DNA of 64,000 nt from Ooceraea biroi (lineage: Eukaryota > Arthropoda > Insecta > Hymenoptera > Formicidae): NCBI RefSeq assembly GCF_003672135.1, contig NC_039512.1:4310874-4374873 (forward strand). Reading direction: 5' to 3'. Under the pieces are notes generated by a model. It ran no database searches, had not been told where the DNA came from, and saw nothing but the letters and a program-made list of their open reading frames with translations. Below, in pieces: positions 10,001-25,000 of the stretch. Numbering within the stretch: the first letter of the stretch is position 1; the number at the start of each line of letters is the position of its first letter. The position numbers were made by a program, and so were the translations under genes.

Positions 10001-13000
10001 ACGACGATGTATCCGATAGAGGAAATTATTGGCGGCGACATATTTTCGACGAGCCACTGCCCCGGAAGTAAATAACAGAGAGCCGGTGATTCCGATACGC
10101 GGGCACTCGCGAATACGACAGACTCTCTCGCGTATACCTTTGACGCATTATCGTGATTGAAAATCATCGGCCAGGGAAAATACTATATGACACACGGCTG
10201 GATCCGGGTTTCAACGGTCTACCGCGCACCCGTTAGTCAAACCGACACCACATACCTGTCGATAAACACCGTACGAAACGTTTCGTGCCACCGCACCGCC
10301 GAGGGGTGATGACCGATGCGTCAATATGTGTATCACGTATTGTATGTAGAGCGGTGCAAAAGCTGTTTTCTCCAAAAAAGGTTTTTGCGGATATATTGGG
10401 GATGGCTGCATCGCGTGCGGGCTTTCAAAAACGGTACGTTGAAAGTGCGAAATTGGTTTCTAAAGTTTTCCCTGGGGAAAAAAGAGACTCCGTTAATTCG
10501 CATCGTATCGGTTTTTTTTCTGATTGGTTCGTATTGCGTGCATGTATGTGTTATTCGCGTATGTGTGCGTGTGTGTGTGTGTGTGATCGTATATCGGGTA
10601 TCACTATTGTTTGCTTTTCCCTCTGGCTTTTTATTATGTTTCCTCGAGAGAGGTAAATCTGTTGTGTTTCGGTTTATTCTTTTAACATTCGTGGAAATCG
10701 AAACTGTTACGATAATCGCGCTTTGTGGCAGGTAGATTTCATGACAATGTAAGCGTAGAGCAAGAACGAGAATTGTTAAACGACAGAAAATTAGCGAAAA
10801 TTAGTATGCGGTAACTTACAGTATGATAACAATAGGTACGTGAGGGTTGAAGTATGGTTGGGGTAGATAGGGCATACGTTGAAGAGGAAAACGCCTCCTG
10901 AGAGATCGTTGCGACGTCGAAGAGACGACCGAGTTCACTTACCGTCAGACCGTGTTATACCGGTTACAAGCTTTGCAGTTTTGAAACTCGGGGAAAAGTT
11001 GGAAAAGCGTGTCATGTGTCATCTATATTTAGCTGTACGCGTCGAGTTCACGGCGCCGTTTTTACGCTCGCACACTTGCCTGTAAATAAAGCGGATTTAC
11101 TACTATTCTTCACATCACGGAGCTGCATCGTTATTAACCGCAGCTCTCCCAAGTCCATCCATTTTCCCGCGCCGCAGATTTGCAAATTGAAGCGGCTATA
11201 TTGCAGTTAGCATAACGTATAGTTCCGACATAATAATCCGCTATATAGATAGATATATCAAAGCGCAATGAACGCAATATCTCTAATAATAATAATAGTT
11301 CGTAACAGGAAATAATAGTTAAATAATAATTAACAATTAGTTGTATTATTGGTAATTATGTACTTTAACGGACCCAGCCCCGATGACCTTGACCTTGACA
11401 TATGTTGTCAAGGTCACCCTCCTGAGTGACCTTGAAGAGGTTTTAGCCATCGCTCGTTGTTTATTAAAAAGTTATTAACAAAAGAAGTTTAATAATTTTA
11501 CACGAATTTTCAGCTGTCCATTCGAAGCAAGGACTTGAGTTTGACATATATTACAAAGGTCACCTTCCTGAATAACCCGCACTAGGTTTCACCCTTCGCT
11601 CGTTGTTTGTTAAAAAGTTATTAACAAAAATGTTTAATGAATAAAGCATAATTTTACGATACCATATACATTTACGAAAGAGTATATTTGATGGAATTTT
11701 AGCTTAGGTTAGGTTAGGTTAAGTTAAAGCAGAGAATACTTTGTATTTAACTGTTTGTGCTTTTGGTTAAAGTGAAGAATACTTTGTACTTATATTAAAA
11801 GAAACTATTCTATATATTAACAATTCACTGCTTTAAATGACTTTCCTTTCTTCGTTCATATATGTACATATTCGTCGTTTATATCTTTCAATATTCAATA
11901 TTCTTTCAAAATAACTACTATATTTTCGAAATTTCTCTTGTTAATAACTTTTTCATAAACAACGATCGACGACTAAAACCTAGTGCGGGTTATTCGGGAA
12001 GGTAACCTTTGTAATACATGTCAGTATCATGTTCTTGCTTCACGTGGACAGCTAAAAATTCGTGCGAAATCATTAAACTTTCTTTGTTTATAACTTTTTA
12101 ACAAACAACGAGCGACGGCTAAAACTTCTTCAAGGTCATTCAGAAGGGTGACCTGGACAACATATGTCAAGGTCAAGGTCATCGGGGCTGGGTCCGTTAA
12201 AGTACATAATTACCTTTGAATTTCATTTAATTTTTTAAATGTAATTGACGTGACGTGATGCGATTGTTGAAGCGGCGCGATATAAAAAATTATATATGAC
12301 ATGCACATAGGTATTAGCTTTCATGTTCTTTTTCTTAAAATTGTACCAGAATCTCCGCCTCGACGATCTTCTTAAGAAACTTTCAAACTTCGTACCACCG
12401 AAGCCTCTTTGGCTACCCTAAGCTCGCTTCGAGGATTACGTATCTTTCTTTCAATATTTCAGACGACGCGATGTAAAAATATTGTTCTTCTTGCGTATTG
12501 AAAAGAATAAAACTGTGTTTCCATTAAATCCAACGGTTCTCGCAAACGGGCGTAAAAACGTTTCGTCTTTCAAAACTTCCTATTCAATAGTCGCACCATC
12601 TTGCCGGAGTGTCCTTTTCGTCCAATAATCAGGGTGAATTTTTCGAAAATTCGGGCAAGTTTTCTTTCACGCGACTTTCATGATATCAAAAATAGTACAA
12701 GTGGAATTAAAAGCGAAACTGGTGCACTGGATCTGTCACTTTTCGATACCTCTCTCTCTCTCTCTGCCATTTATTTTGCTAGCTGGTGAAATTTACGAAG
12801 AGAACGTATAGCGTACGCTTCATTACCGAAGACATATTACGTTTCTACGAGGCCATAATTCGCATTGGTGGCGGATTTGTTCCCTTTTTTTCGTCGAAAA
12901 ACTCGGGAAATTAGATTAATGATTAGTTTAATTAACGCAAAATTCCGAAATATAGTAATAGTAATAAAAAATGAGTAAATTTCATAAAACTTGCATAAAA

Positions 13001-16000
13001 AATTGTTTCAGAAATTGTAACGAGAGTATTTTGTTATATAATAATAGAAAATTTAAGAAATTTTAAGACAGCACTAATTATCCAATTCTATCAATAATCA
13101 TTTCATTCAAATATGTTTTGTTAATTTATTTTAAATTTTCTTCAGATAATATAAACAAATATGCGCATTTAATTCTTAAATGCTCTTGATTGTGATTGTT
13201 GTGCGAAAGTATGAAAAGCATTGACTACGTTGCTTATTTAACGATAAGAAGTACATAGAGGTACCGAGTTGGTAGTTGAGCTTGATAAGCTCAACAGTTT
13301 TACTACGTTACGGTTTCTACGGAAGTTTCACGGATTCAATTTCCAGTTAGATAAGTTGCCGAACTGAAATGGGAGATGAAAGATACATTATTTACGCAAT
13401 CAATACGTATCTATGCAATTACGGTTAATTAACAAATACTAACTTCATGCTCTTGCTCTTTTTAAAATATAATATCTTTCTCTATTATCGATTTGTACTT
13501 CTATCTAAAAAATTAATAACAAAAGTATAAAAGTAAACCGCCAGTGATAAAAATGAAAAAGGATAATATCATAAAAAATCGATTATTATTAAAAAAATGA
13601 TCATTTTACATTTTAGCTGACAGGACATGAATTATAATGTTGAGACACAACTTCTGCACAACTTTAGCAAGTTGTGTTTCCAATTTCGCGAGACATACTA
13701 ACGTGTTTATCTAGAAGCGCGAATGTTCCCCGTACGCTTGCTGCATTAATTCACCGCGAGCACATCCTATTGTACAACGCGAGCGCCGACCAAAATTGTT
13801 ATCGTAACGCGAGGTTAGTTATGCAAAATGTACGCGCATTGCGCTAATTATTTCATCCCCGCGCTCGAAACGTCGAAACACTCAATATTTCAGCCTGAGT
13901 TACAGCGTTACGCTTGACCTAGTATAACTTCCCTTGATTCATGAGCCTACCCCTCGCGCGCGAACATCGATTCAAGATATAACTTGTCAACCTGTTTTTC
14001 ATTCTTCGGCCTTGAAAACACATTTCTTTCAGGGCCAGAGCGCGTGAGTATCGTATCGCGTCATGCGCGCGATATCCCGGACGATTAATATTACCCTGGT
14101 CTCGCCCGAAGAAGAGCCCGCGGGATCCCGACGCCCACGGATATCAGATAATACCGAAAAATGTTTTATGGGGTTGTTCAGCGAGGAACGCGCGCTGTTG
14201 TCTTTTTCCTTTTTCTGCCGGGAAATCCGCCCACCGTCCCACTCAATCTCGCTGCATATATTAGCACAGATATGCTTCGTAATAGGTGATCAAAGGAGAA
14301 AGCTCATTGCGCAGACAAGAAAAAGGAAACACGCTGGTCAATCCTATGAATATCCACACGCTGTTTCCGATATTTTATTCGCGCGTACATCGAAATATTA
14401 TATATAAAACTTTCATGAAAACGTCGCAGAGAAGGGATCTGATCGAAGCGACGTTGAGCATATTTCATCGACATCGGTATAAATTCTCATGGAATAGGTA
14501 AAAAAATCTATATACAAGAAAAACAGAGATTCAAAAATCTGATACGAACATCATGTGACGACGTTTCTGTTATTTAGCGTCAAACGATTGCTGCAAGAAT
14601 CGAGTGGAATACCTTAGGAGATTTTCAGCGTCGCAGTTATGCGTTTTTTTTCTCCATTAAAAGGCTGCAAGTATTTGGATAACGCGAAACAAAAGAAATT
14701 ACATAAGCGTTATACTGCATTCCGGGCGTTCCGCAGGATTACGAGACTTGCAGCTTTAACAAGGAGCGTTCGAGGAGAAATGTTAGCGTTCTGGCTAGCG
14801 GCTGTCTGATGCACACAACGTTCAATATTTTGCTTTTATTAACTTGCTACGTACACAGGCATCGTTGAAACCGTGATCGAGAAGAATCGCTTGTGGGGCT
14901 GCTAAATGGGGCACAGCGAGCGTAAGAGAATTTCGGATAGATTTTTATGGCCGGTGCGGAAAGTGGTCCATAAAGTCGTGGACGCGGGGATAATACGAGC
15001 GGATTCCTAACGGTCGTAGGCCGTTATTACGTCGTCCACCTTAGATTGCCACGTAAGACCGACGCGATGACATTCGCATGCGTGCGAATGCAAAGCGAAC
15101 TGCGAGTCGCTCGACGGAATGCGCGTTTCTTCGCGAGTGAATTTTCTCACTCTCTGAAAACGGACGAATTTACGAGTTGTCTGTACCTGCAAGAACGCGC
15201 ACGCTACTTCGTTTTATTTATCCGGGTATTAGACGAGTAACGTCGGCTGAGTAAAATGAGAGGGATTGCGCGAAGGGTGTGTTAGGGGTGCATAAATCTC
15301 CCGGGGCATATTTCACAGTAAATAAAACGGGGAACGGGACAGATTAGATCAGGCTGGCTCGGTGTGTTCCTTGATTGAGAGATACGGTTTCCAAGACGTA
15401 AGATTTTAGTGAAAGGAGTATTACAGATAAATACTGTGGTAAATATAACTTAATTTTGGTGTACAAAAGCAATTAATGCTATTATAGACATATCTGACTT
15501 TAATAAAATTTTGTGCTTTCTTGTAAATTTTCCCCGTAGATGTTAATGACATCAAACATGGAATTTGTACAAGTGGGAGTACCTCAGACTATGTATACTG
15601 GACAGCGAAATAAACTGGTTTTGCTTATGCTGTAAATCTTCCCGCTTGTTCCAATGAAAGTTTACAGAACAAGATCCACATTGTGAAACTACTAGAAAAG
15701 TTCGACATGTTACTGAAAAAAAAACGATGTTACTTGTTACGTTAGGAAGTAACTCTGCAAAGAAACTTCTTTTTACGGGATATAAGACAGGTAGGCGGAC
15801 AGGCGAGATATTGTGAACCGTATAACTTTCACCATTTTTCAGACCCCTACAAAATGCTATTTTAAGTCAGGTTGTGAAATGCACCGCGCACTTATATCAG
15901 AATTTTACTTTATAAAAACACATATTTATACTATATATTTTTTATACTATGTGTAATAATATTATACATTTTAATATCCAAGTTTCATCTAATATATTTA

Positions 16001-19000
16001 TATAGTCGCGATTGAGAGATAAAAGTAAAAACATTTGTGGCAGTCTCACGTTTGTACAACGTGATCAAACATGTGTGACTGGTAGAAGGGGTGGAATTAA
16101 AGTAATTTTCTAAACGTCGCTATAGCTCTCACGAATTAGGAGGTAACGGGCCGATAAATTTAGCGAGTATCACTATTTAAACTTTTCGAAAGCCATTAAA
16201 ACCCCTGTTAAAACCGGAGTACACCGTAGAACTTTGTTAGTCCTCGCGTGAGATTGTTTCTCCGTTGCGACAACAGAGACTCCCCGCATTTTATCGAATA
16301 AATTTCATCGGAAAGAGAAATTGCGGATCTGCCGATCGAGGCACTTATTTTACATTTTAGATTATTTTCTGATACTAATAAAATTTAGTAATGTTAATAA
16401 AACTTAGTTTTTACGATGGAATAAGGTATATTGCACATTATTCACGCGTATGCACAGACACTTGCAGTTAAATATTTTACTAACTACTTTTTAACTAAAT
16501 CTAAAATCAAACGCCTTCTTTCGCTTGGTGTTTTTTCTATAAAATGATCCCTCAACTTCGATGATTGATGAAGTCACCTTTTATACATGATTGCGCAACG
16601 CCACCGGATTATCCGACTACAATTACTTAAGAAAAACGTTTTGCCAAGTGCGGCCAAACGACAGAAAAGTATAATGATTCGATAAAAAATACCGCACGCT
16701 CAGTCATTAGTTGCCATTTCCTCCGTTCCCAAATTAGGCACGATAAAGCAGCGAATATTGCAACTCGAGAAGCATCGCCACGATGCGAACTACATGATTA
16801 ACGATCCCGTTTTTAACCGTCTGGATTATAAATTTACGGGGCTCGTGACATTTCCGCGAAAAGCGCTCAATTCTGTGCTACTGTATATACAAAATGTATA
16901 CTGTAGTAACTTCGTTTCTCCAAGGAGCTCTTGCTGTTGACGGGATGATACGTCTGGTATGGCAGTTTATTAACGTATTTCAACTGAGGATGGATATTTA
17001 GAAAATCGAATATTCAGCGAGCTTAAGTACTTCACAAAATTAACTTAAATAAATTAAATAAATTAAAATTAAGAAGTAATTTTTAGTTGCAGTTGATTGA
17101 CTAAAAAACAAAATTATGTTAAATTGGAATTGACAATGAGATTGCGCAAACAAGTTCAGAATGCTTTGTAAGACCTGCTGCTCGCTTTTTTATACGCTAT
17201 CGCCGTCTTTTGCTCAAAGGATGAGCGGGGTCTTTACCCTTGGACGGAAAATCACACCTAGCGAATGCCTGTTCAGAGTAACTGCGCAAGTGCGCAGAGG
17301 ATGTGACGTGCCCAGAATAGAATGAATAAAAGAAAAAAAAATATATATATAGCGAGACGTAGAAAATTGCAGAAAAAATGGATCTTACGCAGTCCATTTC
17401 GCAGCATTTTTTATCAGTTATGACCTACTTTTGAAATTATTTATCAGATAGCCGAAATCCATCTCTGTCATGTTCTCTAATCAATCTTAGATTATGTGTA
17501 TCAATTGCGTAAGCCATCGCGCGATATACTTCTAACGTCACATTATATGTACAATAAATAATAGATAAAAATATATTAAAAATTTTTTAATATAACTAAA
17601 CTTAGATGCAAACACATAGTTATAGAGCTTGTAAGGAAAGAAAAATGACGTTTATTTAACAAAATTATATAAAATAGAGCCTTTAACTGATTCTATATAA
17701 ATTTATTTAACGTATATGCATCAACGTGTTATTTGCATACTAAATAAATAATTGAAATTAATCCCACGTGTCACGCGTTTATGTATCGCATTTCGTCAAG
17801 AGATGCGATAGCCAAGGTTTTACCACTTCGTTCAGTCACTTTTTCTGTACATATAACTGGGAGCTCCTGAAATACCTCCTTGCTGATCGTTGCTTGGAAA
17901 AGTGCCGAGACAAGTAAAGAGACAACATAGGCCGTCGCGAATGTATCTTGTGTATGTACGTGTACATCTCGTACACGTTATATATCCCGTGTATATGGTG
18001 CTTATGTATCATACAACAACGTAATGTGGCGTATGAGCCTGATATACGTACATATAACGGATCGCGCAATACAGTTTGCATTACCGGCGAGCCGAAGTGT
18101 ATTTACACTGGTTTCGGCTTTCTCTGTGTGCGTCTCTCTGCTCAGTTTTACGGATCGATCGGGAAAAGATCCAAGGAAGAGTCGAGGTTGGACTATATTG
18201 CGAACACATGTTTCGCACTTTATGTAATGCTTGAGCTCCTTCTCCAGACAGATCCGCGATGTACAGTTCACTACGACACATCACGATTGACGCGTAGTTG
18301 ACTTCTTACACCATCTCATGCGAAGGAATAATAATCATCAACCGTCACATAAAAAGCCGGAAGATTTATATATTTGACAGTATTATTCGTTGGTACCTAA
18401 TAATGTACATAGAATCTGCACTGAGAAAAAAATGTAATTGATCCAACGAAATGTCTTGTCACGGGGTGCCAACAAAATATATACTTATTTCAACAAGTTA
18501 TATATTGAATCAAATATATAATTGTTGGATTATAATTCTCATGTGTGTAATCCAAGAACTACATATTTGTTTCAATATATAACTTGTCGAAATAAGTATA
18601 TATTTTGTTGGCACCCCGTGACAAGACATTTCGTTGGATCAATTACATTTTTTCTCAGTGTGGAAACTTTTACTCACGACGTATAAATTATGTATTGTAA
18701 TCTGGATCTCACTGTCTTTATTATATATTCGTCTTTGTTCCTGGTTTCCTCATTTTTGATATTGTTAATAAGTAATGTGAAATATCATATCTTACAGGAA
18801 GTGTAACTAAAAAATGTTTTAATTGAATTAGAGTCAATCAGATATAGTCTCTCGCAATTGATTAAAAAAAAATCCGGAGACCACAGTTTTATTTAAATTC
18901 AAGTGGATTTTGCTTATGAATATGAATCCCCGTTTGATACTTGTTGATTGCTAAACGATGCATGTAAATATTGCAAAACGAAAAAAATTGCGGGCGACGA

Positions 19001-22000
19001 TCGAATTTCTGTTACGGAAAGATTTACATGAAACACGTCTAGCTGTTTATCTTTACAATTCGGCTGAAACCCGGAAGTGCAACACTCCGCACATATTCAC
19101 CCTTGAATAATGCATGACGCGCGGCACACGCGCGCGTGCGCGGAACACGCGGATGTTTGCCCCGTACAGTTTAATATCACTAGAGCAAGAGTCATACGGA
19201 TTCGCCTAATTGCGTCGTCGAAGATATCCGGAGAATCCGTGGAGGCTTCCGGCGGGCAGCGGTATGCGAGCGCGCGACCACGCTCGCATAACGCAGCTCC
19301 CTATGACCTACGTATGATCCCGTGATGCGTTATAACGCCCGTGGCCGTTCGCTCATTCCGATTATTCCCGAAAACGTCCGCGAAGATTAATTATCGTGGG
19401 TCACCATCGAAACGACCACGTAATATCGCCTATCGCGGCTTCGCATTACGGCGCCGTGTATTATGCCGCTTCATTAGACGTTCGTTTGCTCGCTCGCGCT
19501 CGCGCAACAACAAAATATTTATATCTACGTGCATAGTCGATCAGCGTTAGCGGGGGTGGGACATCATCTACCGGGATGGGACGGGGAAACGGAACAAAGG
19601 GGTTGAATGCGAGGGGATGGATCGGAAGAGAGAGGAAGATAGATAGATAGAGAGAGAGAGAGAAGGGGATGAGAAGTGAACTCAGCGAGACGGGATCGAG
19701 GGTGAAAGCCGCTCGGGCGTTTCCGCGGTATTTCGGGCCCGCTCGCTGGGTCATTGGGTCAAATCTATGGTTACATCCGTGGTGGAGAGAATGCAGGGGT
19801 ACTGGTAGTCATATACACCTCTATACGCGTTCACAATGCAAACTTCAACCCTTACTGCCGCCGCCACCGCCGCCGTCGCTCGTTATTCGATGCACAGCTA
19901 TTTTTAGAAAACGTGCGACCGCTCCAAAGCGGGGAGTGAAAAGACGGCGAAGAGAAAGCAAGAGAGAAAGGGAGGTAGAGAAAAAGAGAGAGAAAAAGAG
20001 AGAGAGGGAGAGAGCAAGAGAAGAGAAGAAGAGAGAAGAACAGGGTGGATCGAGATGGCTAGTACGAGTATGAAAGAGGTACAAAGCGGCTGCCACGAGT
20101 TGATGATTCTCACACTTTAACAGTGCCCTCGAGCGATCGATATTTATTGTCAATCCAAGTATTGGCGATCCTTGTCAATGTACAGAATGTCCAACGTCAA
20201 TCGTTGATCGTTCGTGAACAAATTCCTGGACGTGAACGGAATTGACTTGCCTCGAGCGAAAATTTAAGGGGAAACCTGATTGCAGACAGATTAGTTGATT
20301 GTGTACGGTGAACCTTAAAAACGTAAGCGAGTGGCGAGGGTTGAAAATGCCAAAAAAATACGAATAATGAAATAAATAAATTAGAAAATAAACTAGTTGC
20401 ACATGTTACTTTTTGTTGAAATATACAAATTTTACTATTATATATTATTTTTTATATTATAATACTATCTTTATTTATACTACATTATTTCTTACGTTTA
20501 TTAATATATTACTATATTTGTTCTTACGCGTTCTAATTATACATTGTTGGTATTTCTACAATATTCCGCATATGCGACAGCGTTTGTTAATTCATGTACG
20601 CGGAATACGTATTGTCATCTCCGCTTCTCGTTAATCCGCACCTGTTATCCTCGCAGCTCTCGTCATGTAAATTTTGGGGTGGCAAAACGCGGAGACGAGC
20701 GAGAGGGTGCGACAGTCACATCCGTATACGTCGCGACAAGTCGCACCAAATGTTCAGTCATCTGACGTGACAACACGCAGATGTTAGCTCACCCCTATTT
20801 ACGAAAAAAATGTTCTTCCCTTATTTAATAAAGAATAAAATTGAGGGTACATTTATAAATAACTCGACATCACCACTCATTTGTTACAGTGTACAGAAAT
20901 TCATTAGGGCTCTAAATTCCTGTTGTGTTCTTCAAATTAAATTTTTCTCTCAAGGCTGTGTTATATTCCATAATCAATGTGTGTGTGTGTGTGTGTATGC
21001 ATATGTATAATATATTCTAGCATATATATATAGTATATACCATTTATCAGGAACAATGCACATTGTATGATTATCTGCATTGTAACCCCGAATATAATAA
21101 ATTCCTCTATTTGTCTACGTCAACACAGATAACTTACTACAATGGACATTATGACATGCGATCGTTGTTAATTATTTTACACGAATCTAGTACAAGTTGG
21201 TTGCTTGCCCAACACGCATTGAAGTCTCTTTAAACTGTGTTAAAAACAATAAGAGAGATTTCGGGATAACAGTAAAACAAAGGCAATGTCACTTCCTTCA
21301 TTTACTGCCCTATTAGCTGAATAACCAATTTTACTTAAGTAAAGCGCAACAGGGGTGAGAGAACGTCCTTTTTTCTCCACGAGACATTTCTTTGACTCTT
21401 CCCAATTACATCACTGGGAGAAATTAGCAAGTTTTTACGCTCACCCTTTATCCGTAAAACGAGAAATATTTATTTCTTTCAACTTTTAAGGACTTAATTT
21501 AAACTTTATTTTGTTCAATCTCAATTACGCAAATGAATATTTTACATTTTCTTAATTAAAGTACATTTAGAAGAGTACGTGCTATCGTTAAAAGCAGAAT
21601 TCGCATGCTCGCGTATCATATTTTGCACTCGCAAATTGGCCAATGTCACAGCACCATGCACACACACAAACAGCAGTATAGAAATTTTTACTGTTTATTT
21701 TACATAATATCGTTAAGCGTGAAAAATCGACAAAGATGTCGGGCGGGCGAGCTGCGACATTTTGATGTCGAACGACGGGGGTGAATTGTCGGGTGCGGCG
21801 GTTATTTAAAGCGCCGGCGGCGGTTTATACCGGAAGTACGCCGAGCGAATCCCAAAATCACGGATCAAAAGCGCGCGGGACCGCACCTGGTAATCCCGTA
21901 CAGGTCGGTGGTGTGTCGGTAGTAATTTGCTCGGAGATCGGAACAAGTCGAGGGTGAGAACGGAGGTGATTTTCGCCGCCACCGCGTTACTTCCGCGTTT

Positions 22001-25000
22001 CGACCCGGTCGGGTCATTGGGTCAATCTGCGGATATACGCAGCGAATGAAATTGCACGTTACGCCCCGTGCGTACGTAATGTAAGCTCGTCCTGCACACA
22101 GACACACATGCATGCATATATACAAAAATATACATGTACACTACACGCGGATTATTCTCATTTTTACTCCACAAATTTTTCTTCGTTTTGCGGGGGAAAC
22201 TTTATAACTGTACTTCGCAATACCGTACCGTCAAATATGGTAAATGCTGAATTCTCACATTGGGGTTGGGGGAAATGATTGTGAATTTTTGATGCCATGT
22301 TAACTTCCAGTGAATTCAGAGATTTTCCAGCGAATGTGCAAACATATATTTCTATTTTATGCATTCATTTAATAAAAGCGAATTGTGCAATTTTAATACT
22401 TTTTCATGCGCATTACGTGTGACCGAGATACACAAAATCTGCTTTTCATGCTGGACCATGGAGTTAAAATTTGTTTGAAAGTTCTGGAAAGTTTATGAAA
22501 AGGAAACTGCGCACAACGTGTAATCGCGCGAATTTTAACACGCTGAATTTTTCAAGAGCGGAGACGTGAAGCGTTTCAAAATTCGTTAAGGGTAAGCGCT
22601 CAAATGGAAAAAGGGTCTTTGAACAAAGATAGAAATCTAAAAATGGACGCGGAAGGACCGCTGAAACGGAAGACGCGCATCGAAAATCTAGGTGAGAGGG
22701 GCTAACGGCACACTGTTCCTTACTTCCACTTACTCTGTACGTGTGTGTGTGTGTGTGTCACGCGCGCGCATGGAGCAGCACGAGAGTTTAAATTTGCATT
22801 GCGAATACTTGAAACGAGAACAGAATCTATCTTGTGCGACGTCAAACCCGAGCTACTTGGTTGAATAATTGACCGGGACCATAAATTCGAAAAACTCGGT
22901 ACACGATAACTTTGCGTTTATTGTTAGTGTTACTTTACACTGCGGGATAACAAAAATGGCACAACAATACTTTGTCGCGAAGAGTTTCTTCTCGAGTTTC
23001 GGAAAACCAGTATGTTTGCTTCTACTTTTAATGGAATTATAAATTTAATTAATATTCATATTGATTTGATTATTAAAGGTTTTATATATTTGTGTTTTGT
23101 TTGTGTGCACATTTTCCCTACCTACCTACTGTATATTTGGGATAGAATAGAAACTCTCATCAGTGAAAAATGAATCAGAAAACTGATTCAATTAACTGAG
23201 TTATCAACTCGGAATTTTATGGAATTTAATGACGATGCTGAATTTTAAGTCTTTGTATTTTCTTCATTAAAAAGATAGCCACCGAGTTACCGCTTTTAAA
23301 CAACGAAATTAGTTCTGCGAGAACGTGTAGCAAAGTGCCGCGCTGGAAACGGGCAATTATCCGCGCTTGCAAAAATCCACGAGCGTGAAAATTTCGTTTC
23401 GCAGATATTTAAAAATTATGATATTAGAACGCTGAAAATGTTTAAAATTAGTTCGAACGCGGTTAGTAATAAAAAGCGACGGCACCTGTGAAAATAATTT
23501 CCTGGTTTTAACATTGTCGAGATATATTCGATGGTCGCGTTTTACGTTACGCAATATTTTCGACAGCTCGTGAATCCCTTTTTAACTTTCTACATTTCAT
23601 ATATTTGAAACAATATTACATAATACATGAATAATATTAATTGTCAATTATTGTGATAGAGATGAAAATTTGATGAATGCAATTTGGAATAATCATTGTT
23701 ATATTTATGTATTGTAAATTTATTTATATCAACTTTTCAAGTGTCCATACGGAAAATGAGTCACACATGTTCATTTTATACCAGTAACAACATAAATAAA
23801 AATACGCGCAACGTTGTGGACATAACGATCATTAGTTTTATTCGAAAATTAAAATATGTTTTACACATTATGATTTATATATGCATCGTTCCACTGATTA
23901 TTCGTTCCACTGATTATTCGTGAAATTCTATTTCAAGTATTTCGCGCTCATAGAATTCCTTTGAACGGAAATTATTTGATACGAGTATTTATGAAATGAT
24001 ACTTATTTTTCAATCAAAAGTCTGGTCGAAAAGGGTGATAAGAAGCGGAAACGGGAGAAGAATGTGCACAATAGCTCATCGATGTCGTCACCCTATTGAC
24101 ATCATTCGTGCGATCATCCTCCAACTTGACATAAATTCTTTCTCTATGGCTCGTACTATTTTTGATTCTGCGGATGTGCGAATGACAGCCGGAGGGTGAA
24201 TGAAAAGGGGTAAGACCGGGGATAAAAGCGAGGTCTGATGACAGTCCGGGTTCACGTCTCTGAAACGTAAACGGCAGAACAGCGCAGATTAAAAGGAATA
24301 TCGGGTCGATCGAGCTTTTCGAAAGCTTTCGTTAAATTAGATTACATGTTAAACGTCATTGATTGACAGAAGAAAGCAACCCCTCACTGGAAAATTGTTG
24401 ATATACTCACTTTCACTCGAAATTTCCTTCACACTTGAAACTCACGGTGCTTATCCGTTCTCGCCGCACGGTTTAGCGTCAAAGGGATGTTCTTCTGAGT
24501 ACCGCAAGGTGTATATCGCGAAGCTCCGAGATTGACGTGTGAATGTTCGCAGAACGTTAACAAAGTTAGACAGACTTCCGAATTCCAAGTTCGTAAACCG
24601 TTTTCTCGGCGATGGTGTCGTGTCTATTTTTCAAGAATGAACACGCGATACCGCAGTGTCGCCGCAACGAACATAAATGGAGATCGTTTCTTTATACCCT
24701 CCTTGAACCTTGAACGTTGTGGCGATAACCCGTGGAGTTGGAACCCTCAAAATAAACGATGGACACGTACGTAACGCAGGTCCCGCATTATAAAACTTCT
24801 CTATCGCAGGGCCTATCGCAATCGTTATGTTGAAATTTTTAATGTTTTGCCGGATGTCCGTATTATCTAATCAAGGAAAATAAAATATTGTTTTTAGATA
24901 TTAATGTATCAGATAATGATGCGTAGCATTCTTATCGTTTTAATTATGTTTTATTTATTTATCATTTCCTCATATCAAGACATAGACATGGAAATGCGCG

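Noticed and set aside
11704..11718. (TTAGG)3, the insect telomere repeat
   Set aside because: Only three units, within the loop of a fold-back element. Too short to indicate a telomere or interstitial telomeric tract.
19669..20153. Open frames rich in Lys/Arg/Glu on + and Ser/Leu on -
   Set aside because: They are translations of a GA purine tract, so low-complexity artefacts.
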